This document shows, piece after piece, positions 11,178 through 23,229 of a DNA stretch of 64,000 bases. How positions within the stretch are numbered: position 1 is the stretch's first letter; the number at the start of each line of letters is the position of its first letter. Source of the stretch: Hymenopellis radicata (taxonomy: Eukaryota > Basidiomycota > Agaricomycetes > Agaricales > Physalacriaceae); assembly GCA_015501595.1 (NCBI GenBank), contig JADNRX010000039.1, positions 1 to 64,000 of the forward strand, read 5' to 3'. The notes under the pieces were generated by a model that saw only the letters and a program-made list of their open reading frames with translations, did not search any database and had not been told where the DNA came from. The position numbers and the translations under genes are program-made.

Positions 11178-13229
11178 GTGGTTTCAACCGGTTGCGGACC
11201 GCCAAAAGATCGGGTATGCAACTGGTCCTGGTCTTGAACCGGTTGCGGTCCCAGTTAGTCGAAAAATAGTAAGTTTAGGACTGATTAGGGTGGTGCAGTA
11301 AACCTCCCGGGGGTGTTAATAACAGTATTGATACCGACCCCTGGGAGGCCCTAGTTTCGAAACCGTTATTAACGGTTTCGATACCAGCACGTATTTTGGA
11401 CACGTGATGTGGCGCACCAGCTCGCCGCCCTCATCCCGCCCTTGTCCCGCCACTCTCAGCTTCTCTGAGGGCCAGCGCGCTGATACGCACAGTACAGTTT
11501 GGAAGCAGAAAGGCTACATTTTGCGAATTCTGTACGACCTCTAGACCGAAAGACATGTCTAAACAAGACACCAAGTACTTAGAAGTCTACGCTAAAGACT
11601 TACAGGAGACTCTCTTAGGACGCGAAGAGACTCCTAGGTGGCCAATACGCGCCTACGGACCGAACTACCGAAACCCGGCATTTCCCGTAACGTTCTACAG
11701 AAACCTTAAAACGTACCTGAATATCAAATACTCAATGCGCCCGGGTATGTTACTACAACCCGATGAGCCTCGAGTTCGACTCGATTACGCTTCATAAAAG
11801 ATAAGTACTTAAACAAGGTGTTTAGACAAAACCTCAAAGACAAGTCCAGAAGTCAGAAGTTGTTCAGAATGTGTACCAAGTGTACCCATGGACCCTCACG
11901 TACCACGTATCGGGATCTCTACGGACCCGTATCGTCCCTGAGTATGAGTCAGGAAACTTCACCGGAATCAAGCCGGCTTGCATTTAATTCCGAGTGGCGC
12001 AGTACGCCACATGGACCCGGCATTAAATAAGGCTCTGAACCATGCAGAGTCATGCAGAGCAATCAGGAACGGGAACAATTCAAGTCCCTCACTCTTGACT
12101 AGACCAACCAGTAAAACCACCATAGTGGCGTAGTTCCCAGAGATACCCTTGACAAGTTGGGTATCCTTTGAAAGCTACGAATCAGACCTTTCACCAGAAC
12201 CTAAGTACAAGGGTACTTAGTTAGTACCCAGACCAGTAACAGCACTACGACGAGTCGGACCAGCTGGATTCCACAAGGAACATCCTACCAGTTGAGCCCG
12301 GCGAGCACAAGGTGTTATATCAAATACCACCCAAAGCACGCAATCCGCAGGCGAAATGAGTCATCCGGGATACAGTGCACCCGATAACATAGTTCCTATA
12401 GGCCCGAAGAGTAAGTAGTTTATACCCGTATAGTCCCGGATTGTAGTATATAAAGGCCTGTACAACGTCGTAGTCAGAAGTTAAAATTGCACCCGCGTAT
12501 ACAGCATAAGTGAAATACCAGTGTATCTTTGACTCGGAAACCATTGCTTCCACCCGGTTTAAGTTTATCAACCGATCAGAACCTCCGTGAACCAGTAACA
12601 GTTTTACTTGGTGATCTTTGAGTTAGTACTCGGGAACTTTGCGAATAGCACTTGTGAAAGTCCCTCTGTCCCGAGACGGAGTTTAAACGACAGAAACAAG
12701 AGCTGTGGACAAGGTAACTTAAGAACCCTTGAAGTCACCGCGCTTGCAACTGCTTCGGATTCATATAAGAAGACAGGCACCTGTGGTTAGTTTAGACCAA
12801 CTTAGTGTACCCAAGCCCCGCGGATCTTTACGTACCCAAAGGCGATCTTGGTCCCTATACTCAGTTGAGTTAAAAGAGTGAATACACGAGATTAGTCAAC
12901 CGGTTAGTCCTCGAGGCTCAGTGTACTTGAGTGTCACCTCATTCGGCTAAGACCACGGGAACTTCCACTTCCCCGGAATCCCATAAGTTAAAGAACCCCT
13001 AGCTCCCTCGAACTTGCACTTGTGTTAGTACAGGAAGTACACCACACCCCTCCGTTTGGAACCTCCTTGAGTCACCAGATCTTGACTAAGGTTGTAATTC
13101 GTTACGAGTGATAAGGTCGGATCCTTGTACTTGTTCATTAGGGACTTCAGAAGTCCCGAGTGTTTGTTTTGTTTTGTGTTGGTGTGTTGGTTGTGTGTAT
13201 TTCTGTGGTGTATTCCTGCACTGCACATC
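11178..13229. other. 2-kb stretch without recognisable genes
   Basis: No open frame here resembles a known family. Short palindromes are frequent: 11303-11314 with 11337-11348, and 11358-11380 (11-bp arms). The 80-aa frame at 11555-11797 has no recognisable motif. The last ~60 bp before unit A are G/T-rich (13168-13200). The sequence stops resembling anything else at 13230, where unit A begins, so this is the left flank of the tandem array. Confidence 0.4.
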
Positions 13230-15526
13230 AGCGGGTGTGCCGACCTCGTCGCCTAGGTATCGATGCCAGAAGGATAACCTGAGATTTACCGTCAGAAAGT
13301 GAATTGGACCTCGAAGAATAATCAAAACTCACTAATTGTTCGGCGGCGCTTGATTCATCGTAGTCTCCAGCTACCGAAGAAGATGTGTAGCAAGAAGCCC
13401 TGTAGCCGGATCGGAGGTCACAGGAACTCCAACTACAAAATGGGTAAGAAACACGACCAGTGGTCAAGCCAAAAGTAGACGGCGGAGATATGGCGACGGG
13501 AACGGTGCGTCGAAGAACAGCAGTGTGGGTGGCCTCGCCGGCCAGGCAAAAATTTCTGGAAAATCAGCTGAAATTTGGGTCAGATTTCAGATCAGAACGG
13601 GCCACACGAAACAACTTACAACGACAATTCAATCAGGCGTAGACATCAGCACATCATCGACGAAGCCATCCTCAACAGACGCGGTGTGATGGGAGCATCA
13701 GGGTGGCCTCGCCGGCCAGGCTTGGAGCTCGCAATGAGAAGAACTCGATACTCACCAACAAAGCCGGCTCGATTCGGCGTCTCGACACGGGCCGAACAGC
13801 AAACATGAGCGTCCATATTCAGAGTAATGCACAATGTTCGCAGCCGTGAAGGAGAGCAGCGATGGCAGCCTCTAGTTCTAGAGATCTACCTCTAAAACAT
13901 GTCAGCATGTCAGAAAAATGGAACTCACAGATCGGAACAAAACCTGGACAGCGTACCATCAATACTACAGTGTTCTCTAGTCTCCAGACCAGTCACACGA
14001 TGGCGTTCGAAGGCAATGAGGTGTTCTGGCAGCGAGACGTGGCCTCGCCGGCCAGGCTTCATGTTCCGGGAAATTACGCTGAAAGTTGGTCAGATGGGGA
14101 GTTGAAGATAGAGGGATGCGAACAACGTACTCATGAGAGAGGACGACACGGTCCCGGGAAACGTAGACTTGATGTAACGAGCGGCGTGAGATGGCCTCGC
14201 CGGCCAGGCTTCGGGGTCCAGGAAATTGAGCTAAAATTTTGGTAAAACATGGAGTCAAGAGTCAAGGAGTGAGGAAAACATACTAGTCACAACCGCCTCA
14301 CTTTTGAAAGCGACGCAGAGCCTCAGCGAAATGAGGCTACGAACAGGCAGCGGCAGACGTAGACTTGATGTGGTGGCGGCGTGGTGTGGCCTCGCCGGCC
14401 AGGCAAAAATTTCCTAAGGACACGCTGCAAAAGGGAGTTAGAAGTGAAAGCACATATCCAAAGCAGACGGCGTACCATTTCGACGTAATTCAACGATATG
14501 TGGCACCGATGCGAAGAGTGATCCATAGCCTGAATGAAATCCGGGTGAAGAAGCCGGCGTAGCGAACTCAGCGTCGCGCGGTATACCTCGCCAGCGGGCA
14601 TCAACGGCGGCTAAATAAACTGAGAAATGAGTCAGAGCATGTTCGAAATACGGAAAGATACTATGGACTTACGATTTGAAAGTCGAAACAACGCGACGCC
14701 ATGCTGATGTTCGAGCAGCGTGTTCGTCGCCTCGCCAGCGAGGCATTCATATCTTGAATGCTAGACTGAAAAACCATCAGAAAATGGTGTGACAATGAGA
14801 ACAATTAGCACTTACAGAGAGATCGCGAGGAGAAGCAAGAAGCTGCTGCTGAGACCGGGGGGCCACATGAGTAGGCGCCGTGCTCGCCTCGCCGGCGCGG
14901 CGTCATCCTCAGGAGAACCGAGCCTGAATCTGGTATAAGCAGCGTAGAAATCTGCTGAGAAATGCCTGAATAAACCGTCCCAATGATGAAAAGGAAGGTT
15001 GAACTTACCAGACGCGCAAGGAGGTTGCTGAAACTTGACAAAGGGAATAATACTACTACTAAGAGTCGAATCAGTGAGGGAAGAACAAGAAACGAATGGC
15101 GAACGACTTACCAGGTCATGACGGTAAGAGGGAGAGAGCTATCGGCAAACGCCGAGAACCGCTTTTGGGCATCAACGTCGAACGCAAGAGCACTAGCGAC
15201 GCGCGTCCTTGACGACCAACCTTGGCGACGGTATTGAGCAGGACAGCGACTTGTCTGGCAACTTCAGGGTACTGCTGGAAGGAGGAGAATGAGCTGTACA
15301 GCGCGCCATGGACAACAAGGATGGACTTACATGGCTGGTGTGTGTCGAGCATTGAATGCAGAGCGGGAGTGGTGGTGCTGATGCTCGTACCATCCTGCGG
15401 GAGGTGGAGCCAGTGGTGGTGGGAGGAAAGTGGGGAATGAAAGTCATCGGTTGCATAGTAGTGGTTAAAGGGAGAGGGTGACTGGAGGCAGGGTCCATTT
15501 TTTCCTACCCAACATAGCACAACCAA
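13230..15526 (-). pseudogene. exon-repeat array with GC-rich motif, unit A
   Basis: On the minus strand at least nine exon-like blocks of about 90-145 bp alternate with ~50-bp introns bearing clean GTAAGT/GTACGT donors and TTTCAG/TTTTAG acceptors. Most blocks carry one copy of GCCTGGCCGGCGAGGCC (13531, 13705, 14041, 14193 and 14388 on the plus strand) or a variant (14586, 14728, 14885). One frame reads FPExxAWPARPxHAA in several blocks, but other blocks are in different frames or contain stops. Exons therefore look duplicated from one another and now decayed. The protein is not recognised. The most 5' block begins near 15526 or 15498. Confidence 0.5.
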
Positions 15527-15586
15527 ACAGTGCCTCCCGATCTAGCCGCGCCCGTGCTACGGAGTTTTATTCAGCCCGTTTCTGTT

Positions 15587-15637
15587 ATTTCAAAGCTACG
15601 GCATTGTTGATTCCCAACAATGCCGTAGCTTTGAAAT
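15587..15637. repeat. 23-bp perfect hairpin, unit A
   Basis: Arms 15587-15609 and 15615-15637 are exact complements around ATTCC. The hairpin lies downstream on the plus strand of the exon array and just before a GATTCTTGATTCTTGAT short tandem repeat. Confidence 0.9.
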
Positions 15638-16005
15638 GTACAGTGCTGTTGATTCTTGATTCTTGATCCCGTTTGTGCCACTGACACATCAACATTGAAA
15701 CTCAAGACACGGAAATTCAGAAGAAACATCTAAGCCCAGTAAGAGTAAACCAGCTCAAAAGTGACTTGACATTGTTGTGACATTGAATGATTCTGAAATG
15801 CGAATGCGGCAATTGTGCGCCGCCCTGGAAACAAGACATCAAATCAGTCACATTATACTTCTGTGTATCTGTAAGATGTGTGACGGTGATATCTGTAGCG
15901 CTCATTCATGGTGGGAGAAGGCAAGACAGGCAACGGAAATTGACAGCGAAGATCTACAATAGGGGATGTGATGAGACTCAGAAACTCCTCTTCAAGAAAT
16001 CTCTT

Positions 16006-16066
16006 TAGTGCAGCGGCTATGCGTGCTGCAACTCCTATTTTGCACTCCAGAAGGAGTGTTCGACTC
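16006..16066 (+). ncRNA. possible Pol III A/B boxes (tRNA-like), unit A
   Basis: TAGTGCAGCGG (16006-16016) fits the A-box pattern TRGYNNARNNG. GTTCGACTC (16058-16066) fits the B-box GWTCRANNC, 41 bp apart. The flanks cannot form a 7-bp acceptor stem and the T-stem pairs poorly. It is therefore not an intact tRNA; a tRNA-derived SINE head or a chance match is possible. Confidence 0.3.
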
Positions 16067-17054
16067 CCGCCACAGCATTGAATTTTTGCACCCCTCCCAG
16101 CAAGCCAAGAGCCCTCGAAAGGCTAGATCTCCTGCAAGATGAACCTGAAGGTTGCGCCGCTTCGTACCCACGCCAGCATCCACCTCAAGTTCTCCTTGTG
16201 ACTCTTTCACTCTTCTGGATGTTCCAGAACACCGCGCGTATATTCCAAGTGATTCAAATCAGTTCCAATCTATTTATGGAGGTGCCAAGAGATCCCGTTC
16301 GCAGCATCAATCCACATTCGGAATGTCATCCCAAGTCCTTTTCCCCTTTCCTCCCTCTGAACGACTCCAATTCACAAATACTTTGCGCACATCGAAAGCC
16401 AGTGTAAAAACCTTTAATTCGCGTGTGACAACCTCAAAAAAATCGAGATATAAAAGTCTAAACTTGAACTCGCGACTTGGGATTTTCGACCCCTCCGTGC
16501 ACGTGCCTATGACGCATACGTGCTTGTCTTCGAACCGCCATGATCTCTTTGCTCTCTTCATCGCAGGACGCGTCCAGCGGCCTTACTCCGCCTCCCATCA
16601 ATTCTCTGGTGCCTCAATATTTTCGACTGGACTCTTGCTATCCTCTTTGTCGCCGAAAACCCCAGGAGAAAGGGTGTCTATCGCCTTGGACGACCAATTG
16701 GCACTCAACACGCTCTTGGAGCAAAGTTCCAAGCTAGAAACAGCTGGAAATTCAGGAACTGGACCTCAGGGACATGACTGGTTACGAAGCGCAGCGTTTC
16801 GGGTGCGTTCTTTGGGGTTGGAATTTGTTCTGGATGGGTTATTCTGGGATTTTACGGCTGGGCGGGTGGAATATGACTCGGAAAAGGCTTGGAGGGTGTC
16901 ATATGGGATGACCGCCACGGGCCCGAGAAGGCTTTAAAAGGTGGGGACTGTTGGGGAGTTTTCTCATCATTCCCACTTTTGCCACATTTCCCTTCTCTTG
17001 TCTTTCCTTCACTCCAGTACTCGACTACTTGACTGTACTTCACTTCTCTTACCT

Positions 17055-20000
17055 ATGGTAAGCTTTTTGCTTCACCCTCTTGACTGTGGATTGACAATTT
17101 CCATTTAGTGTTTTCTTGGCTCTCGACTCGGAGTATGTTCACTTTCTTGTGTCGTTCACCCTCATCTCACTTCTCTAACACTTCCTGTAGGCTCACTACA
17201 CCAATCCCAAGGATATCCTTTAACGGCTTGACATTGGTCACATTTGGTTTGTTCTTCTTGCCCGCCTTACTTGCCCAGTACTAACTTTGTATGCTTTAGG
17301 TTCTCGAATCTAACTCCACCTGAAAGTAAGTCATATTCTACTTGTTCTAATCCTCATCTCTTATCCTTTGTTAGTCTTCTCTCGTGTCCGAACTTTTCAG
17401 CAACGGGTATGTGATCGTGCTCCTTTTGATCTCTCCCTTTAACCACCATCATCTAGTTTCGACGACTTCCTCACTGCCTCGCACTGATGCTGCGGACTCG
17501 CTGATCTGAGCGTCTACCGTACTATTTCTTTGTCTTTCGACTCTAAATCGTCGCTCGATCTTGGCGTTATCGCCATCGTTGTCGTCGGCAAACTGGACTA
17601 CTGGACCTTGAACGGTTCAACTTGTAATTTTGGCCCGCTCGACGCAGGACCACCCTGGCACCCCTAGTCGAAATGCTTATCATATTGGGTCTTCTCAGAC
17701 GACTACTCCATGGCCTCGACGCCTCACGACTACGACCACTCTCGTCGCTGCAGCGGGAAAAACAGGCACACTGTGAAAGTCGAGTCGTTCTAGGGAACTC
17801 GGGCACTTCGGATTGATTTACACGACAGTATACGCCGTCGTCACCGAGTCTGACCTCTTGTACTTGTCGGGAACTGCAGTGAGTTGCCGTTTTTCACCCC
17901 AAATCAGTGCATGGTTGAATTCCCATTTCAGATGATTCTCGCCGACCCAGCCGTCATAGCACAAGTTTCTTCGATCTGTCAACACTTGCTTTACGCTATC
18001 TACGCGCCTTTCTCGTTGTCGACTGCTACGCTAGATGCCATGTCATCGTGGCGAGACTCAGGCGGGACCCATTCACGGTGTCGAGACGTCCTTACGCTGG
18101 CTTCGACATCACCCTACAATTCGCTGAGTTCTATTCATAGAATGTTGTTTTCCAAGTAGTAGAATGTCCGGTGTTCGCGTCCGTCTTTGGTGAGCGAATA
18201 TTTAGGTGCCAATTTGGTCTGACATTGAAATACCCTTCTAGGCCAATGTTAGTACTTAAAGCACTGCGCAAGCCTCTGCGTCAATACTCCGGAATACAGG
18301 AAATGTCACGCTCTTGGTGATCTCGAGATTACCGCACCCGCCAGCCATCGCCGAGCCCGGGCGGGATAACTTTCGGGACTTCGGGATCAGCTACGGATGT
18401 GCCAGTGTCGACGCGACGTATCGATGCTTTGGACTAACTACATGGGCCTTTAGCTATCGCGCCTCTCGCTGTTCTACAGTAAGCTTTTGGAGTTTTAAGT
18501 TATTCTTTGTATTGACCATATACTTACTAGGCGAACACCTTTTACATAGACGACGGCAGGCTCATTTCTGCTTTTGGCGTATTCTTTACACTGTCGGTTG
18601 CTGGAGATCGTAACCTCTTGGTGCTGCCGCCATCATCCTCATTCTGATCACGACGGACATGGGCAACGAAGTCGACCAACTTGGACTTATGCCGGGATGA
18701 AGACCACACCCGGTACACTTCACAATCGCTCTACGACTTTTTGGATTGCCCGGTTATGGCCTCCCTGGTGTCGCCGTGATGAGTTCAGCAACATCGCTGT
18801 CCATCAGGCTTCCATGGCACGCCATTATGCAAGTTTACGCCGCCTTCGCCGAGCCGCGTCGTGTCCGTGATGTTATCATTAGGTCGACAATGGTGGCAGG
18901 CGAAATGGTTACTCGGGCGGCGGGAGAGGTCGACGCTGCGTGAAAGCTCTGAGTTCTGATGCCGCCTTCTTGGACTGTCCGATGTATCTTAGGGTGACTC
19001 CTTGAAAATGTGCTCTGGACCCGTTGAAGAACTTGTTGCCTCAAGGTAAGGCTTATCTACAATTCGGCCTATTTGGCCATGGGCTCACTTTATCGGTTCA
19101 CAGGAATACGTTGACTGCTGCTGACATGTCGTGTGTACGCTGTCGTTATGGTTCTGAGGGTCGCAACACAGATGACGTCGGGACTAATGTCGAACTGGGT
19201 TCTTGTCGCGCATTGAGAAGTTGAGACTGTTATCGTGTCACTGCCCATGCACGAATTATCTACCAGGTTCATCGACACTTCTTCTTTTGGCCTCTATGAC
19301 TTACACCTTCGAGAAGGGAGTCGCGAAGCATCGCGAGCCAGCGGCGAAGGCCGCTGCTCCCTTCTGGCAACGTGAAGGTCATAGTATCTGTAACCTTTAA
19401 TCCTGTAGCTTACTTTGCTTACCTCTTGTTGCTACTACTCAAAAATAAATTTGTTTGGTGAGTCAACCAACCGATGAGCCATTGTGATGCGAGACTGACA
19501 TCAAACTTTAGATTGTATCGCCTCGGACTATGATGCCTATCGACCACGAATCGTTCATGCTATGTTCCTTTTTCATCGACACCTTGTTCTTGTCTGAGTT
19601 GACAGACGACTAGCAGTGTTCGGTTGGCATCGCAGCCAGCGACACAGGATACTGCGCACTTCTTTCTTCGAGGTATGTCCTGTTGTCTTCATTTCTTCGT
19701 CGTCGCGTACTTATTTGTTACCTTCAGACCGGACCTTGGGTATTACCCCAAGGTACGACACATTCAACATCTCCACCCTTGACTGTTCGTCGACGCCTTG
19801 TTACTACTTTGACGAAGGATCCACGGTGCATACTTTGTTCATCGTGATGTCGGTGTTGACTGACTCGACCACTAGGTCTGCTCAATACTTGATTCGTTTC
19901 CTTTGCGATTTGAGTCGCAGCCAGCGACAAGTACCTTGTTCTTCAAGGTGTTTTCCCTCTTCTTCATTCATCCGTCGTGCACTGACTCGCTTTAGACCTA

Positions 20001-20160
20001 CCTTGGCGGACGACTTATCGTGTACACGAAAGTCCGGGTACGTACTCCGTCTTCCGCGCTAACCGCACTTAAACTCAGGGCATTCGTGTTTAGCGGGACA
20101 TCTGATTACGTTCAGACTTTGCCTCGTTCGCTACCGTGCCTCTCAAAGGCAGCGCGCACG
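17055..20160 (+). pseudogene. intron-rich gene remnant, unit A
   Basis: A TTTAAAA box (16932-16938) and a CT-rich leader precede ATG 17055. The ATG is followed directly by a GTAAGC intron and a series of short exons separated by 50-65-bp introns. Splicing keeps one frame: MCFLGSRLGAHYTNPKDIL, then LDIGS, SSLVSELFSNGFDDFLTAS, LDLGVIAIVVVGKLDYWTLN, CNFGPLDAGPPWHP, DDYSMASTPHDYDHSRRCS. It is punctuated by TAA, TAA, TGA, TAG, TAG and TGA. Most stops are explainable by C-to-T change, and one (17485-17487) is CGA in unit C. Later exons extend to about 20150 (for example FIDTLFLSE near 19570). Product not recognised. Confidence 0.5.
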
Positions 20161-20235
20161 TAAGTCTTCTGTCAACGTTAACAGATTGGACTTGCAACTT
20201 TCATGAGATACAAGACTCGGCGGTCCAACAATGGT

Positions 20236-20489
20236 CGCATTCTGCGCTGCTACCTCGGATCTCGTCTGAGAGGACTGTATCCAGTCAAGAAGGCAGGCCT
20301 CATGCGCAATGAGGGCGCAGCGACATGGGTGTATCCATACACGCGGTGGGTTTTCGGGTTCTGCATATAGATGGGGTTAGAGAACGGGCATCACAGCGAG
20401 CACAACGTACGGTCGTAGCGCTCCTCGTCGCGGCAGATGTAACAGAGCTTGACGCGCAGGTCGTCGATGCATGGCACATAGTCGCTCAT
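20236..20489 (-). pseudogene. RING-CH (MARCH-type) zinc-finger fragment, unit A
   Basis: Exon 1 (20489-20411) reads MSDYVPCIDDLRVKLCYICRDEE... . After a ~50-bp GTACGT...GCAG intron, exon 2 (from 20360) reads QPENPPRVWIHPCRC and ALIAHEACLLDWIQ, ending near AAQNA. This gives Cys-x2-Cys, Cys-x-Cys, His and Cys ligands of a C4HC3 RING-CH domain, as in membrane-associated ubiquitin ligases (SSM4/Doa10, MARCH). The last Cys-x2-Cys pair and the membrane segments are missing because similarity stops at about 20236, so the domain is truncated. It lies downstream of Mif2 on the same strand. Confidence 0.72.
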
Positions 20490-21282
20490 CTTCCTCGACG
20501 TCGTGGTCCAGGTCAGAGAAGTCACGCGGCAAGTATTCGGGCCGATTGCTCTCTTTCTAGCACCATCACCAGCGACTCAGATAACTAACATTTATGTGCG
20601 TACTTGTCCTTGATACCTTCCGCACGATGAAAACAAGCACATTCTCAATATACCCCAAGTTGGGTACACATGCGAGTGTATAATAATTTGCAACCTGATA
20701 TCTTCTTTGAACCTGCTATGCTCTCTGCCTCATACTTACTGAACCTCTTTCTCGTTCAGATTATATATAAGATCATGCAGGAGTCACAATGCGACAAACC
20801 GCAGAGTTATGCCTCCGATTGCAGAGTCGAGTCATGGCGCGAGGTTCTTGGCACTGGATATAACCACTCTTATCATTGGTCTGGCCTCACGGTGAGTTGA
20901 CTTATATGAATGATGGAATTCCATCCTGGAGGATTGCACAAAGTATAAACAAATGTACATTTAGCTACATAGGTGAAATTACTTACAACCTGCTTTCGTG
21001 ACAATCGTCTTCTTTCGCCCAATCCTCAGCTGGAAGATTGGGCGAGCTGACGAGAGTCCGCGCATCTTCCCGGCATATGTGCGCAAACGCCTTGCATCTC
21101 ACTTTGTGAAGCTGTTCGGTAGCTCCCTTGACTGCGTTGAATGGCAGTCCATTCTTTCAAAAACAGCAGAATTCAAATGTGCAACAAATCATCACTACAG
21201 ACGAAGCAGAGCGAACGTCAAAGGTAGTATGAACAAGAAATACTGTACAACATTGAATGTAGGGTGGCCTAGTCTGTACGAC

Positions 21283-23229
21283 TCATATCTTCGACGACGC
21301 CGCTCGCCTGGCGACGGCCTGGGAGGGCGGGTCACTACTGGGTGCTGCGACAGACGACCTCTTGACAGACGAAGCCCTCCTCACCTCTGCTGGCTCAACC
21401 CTAGCCTGCGAGAAGAACAACTTTGCATCACGCTTTCCAACATTCTCGATGAAATACGAGTTGCCCCGTGGAACCATGAAAGCCGCACCCGTGGCCAACA
21501 CCATCGACGCCTCATGCACCTTGAGATTGACAGCACCTTCGATGACATAGAATACCTACAAACACGGTCAGAGGAGCGATTGACTAGAATATTAAACTCA
21601 CAAAGGTATTATCCTTCGTTTTCTTGGTCTGCTTACGCTTCATCGGGGGAATTATGAGCTCGCCTGCAGCCATGAACTGCCCATCGCCGAACAGTCGCTG
21701 ATAGTACCATTCATTGTTGGGGGCCATCGTCGGCTTCATCATCCTGGCGGTGAATGCAATCTCTGAAAACAACACATTAGTCAAAGGCTTGAAAAAGCAC
21801 AAGAAAAACCTACGTCGCTCAACTTCGTCCGCGTCTGGGAACGACAGGATCTTGACCAAGCCCGTTGTTGCGTCGTCCCATCCTTCCTCTGGGTTGGCGG
21901 GATTCTCGGGAGCTTCAGCAGGCGTCGCGGCTCGCTTGCGTTTACGTGCAGGTTTCTTGCCACCAAGAGGTGGTTCAGGGATTGCCTTGATACGTTGGAT
22001 CTCCTTTATTGGAGCAACGAGGATGGGGTCGTGCTCGTCTCCAGTGCGACCATAGACCACCTTTTCGCCTCGCCACCATTGTAACGGTTCTATAGACACA
22101 CGGGTGCTTCGTCGTACACCAAGAGGAATATCTGCAGACGCATGAGCGCAGATACGACAAGGAAAGGAGACACTCACCGCGGTTCTCTTTCTGCCGAACG
22201 CGCACAACCTTCTTTTGCTCGGGTTGCTGCTTCGACTCGGGTTTCTTGCTCTTCTTTGGAGGTGGCGGCGTAGGTTCCCGCTCCTCTTCTGACGGAATAT
22301 TCATGTCATTGAGACCTTGTTGGATCTCGTCTTCGACATCATCTTCCGGCTCTACTGCTTTCGCTTTACCCTTCTTCTTGGCAGAGGCGGCAGTGACGTC
22401 TGGGGAAAGCTGTTCGTCATCCTGGTCCATGTCCTGGAACGACGCATGCGGCGGAGAGTCAAAGTCGTCTTGGCCGTTAGGTATATCCATGGGCTCGTCG
22501 TCGAAGAATTCACCGCGTGCAATGGTCTGCGAGAGACGTGACGGGCGAGGTGTACGCGCACCACGGACGCTTTGGGGTCGGGGCGATGGTACTTCATCGA
22601 AATCGACATCAGACGTACGCGCCACTGGACGTGACGATGAACCAACTCGACGAGAGCTCGAGGCAGGCTTGGACGTCTGGATATATCGCAGTGGGCCTAA
22701 ACGCTCATCAGTAAAGTTGGAATGCGCCTGACACAATGGACGCACTCTCGTCAATCTCCATCGACTTTTCGCCGTCCTCGTCAAACTCAGGCTCCTGCTC
22801 CGGCTGCGGCTCACTCTGTTTCCTTTTCCTACGCTTTAAAGGCGGCGTCCGAGGGTCGACTTGCTGCATCAAGTCCCCGAAATCCTCAAAGCCATCTGAT
22901 TGTCGCTCGACCTCTCGTATAAGAACGCCCGTGCGCTGCTCAGTCGAGCGTGTCTGATGGCTCCGCGGGAGGTGGTCGTGTCCATCGTCTGTCGGGTGTT
23001 GAAGAAGTGCTGGGAGACGTCTCTTGGGTGCTGTGGTAGTGCTTCTTCTCGGCGCGTTCGTCGCGAGGGACCTCTTCCGGTGTCGGGCCCTCTTCGTGGT
23101 CGCCTCTTCCTGGGTGTCGGCGGTGGAGACGGCGTCCTCTTGGGAGGTGTCTTCGGAGAGAGTCTGTCCTCTTGAGAGCGCGGTATGCAGGGTTCGTGGG
23201 AGTGGACTCGAGTAGCACGTCCTCTCCAT
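21283..23229 (-). CDS. mif2: CENP-C/Mif2 copy A with replaced 5' end
   Basis: Exons 23229-22746, 22696-22178, 22131-21814, 21762-21602 and 21555-21283 keep one frame (584 codons plus stop). From RTGVLIREVERQSDG onward it matches copy C, including the CENP-C motif GVRRSTRVSIEPLQWW and the cupin dimerisation domain (LATGAAFMVPRGNSYFIEN). The first ~90 residues, from MERTCYSSPL, are unrelated to copy C's native start. They are Thr/Arg-rich and lie upstream of the breakpoint at 22937/22938. The family binds CENP-A nucleosomes and builds the inner kinetochore, and its N-terminus usually recruits outer kinetochore proteins. Whether this chimeric start is used is unknown, and the copy may be a pseudogene. 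Confidence 0.7.

Noticed and set aside
11555..11797. 80-aa open frame MSKQDTKYLEVYAKD
   Set aside because: No motif, no intron-exon context and no conservation signal in the window; kept as non-coding.
13531..14404. CRISPR-like array of GGCCTCGCCGGCCAGG repeats
   Set aside because: Spacing is irregular (150-340 bp), repeats lie inside exon-like blocks, and the genome is eukaryotic.
16152..16937. 261-aa open frame present in units A and B (27636-28421)
   Set aside because: A and B are nearly identical, so both copies being open is not independent evidence. The frame is broken in unit C, overlaps the TTTAAAA box and leader of the downstream gene, and has no recognisable motif.
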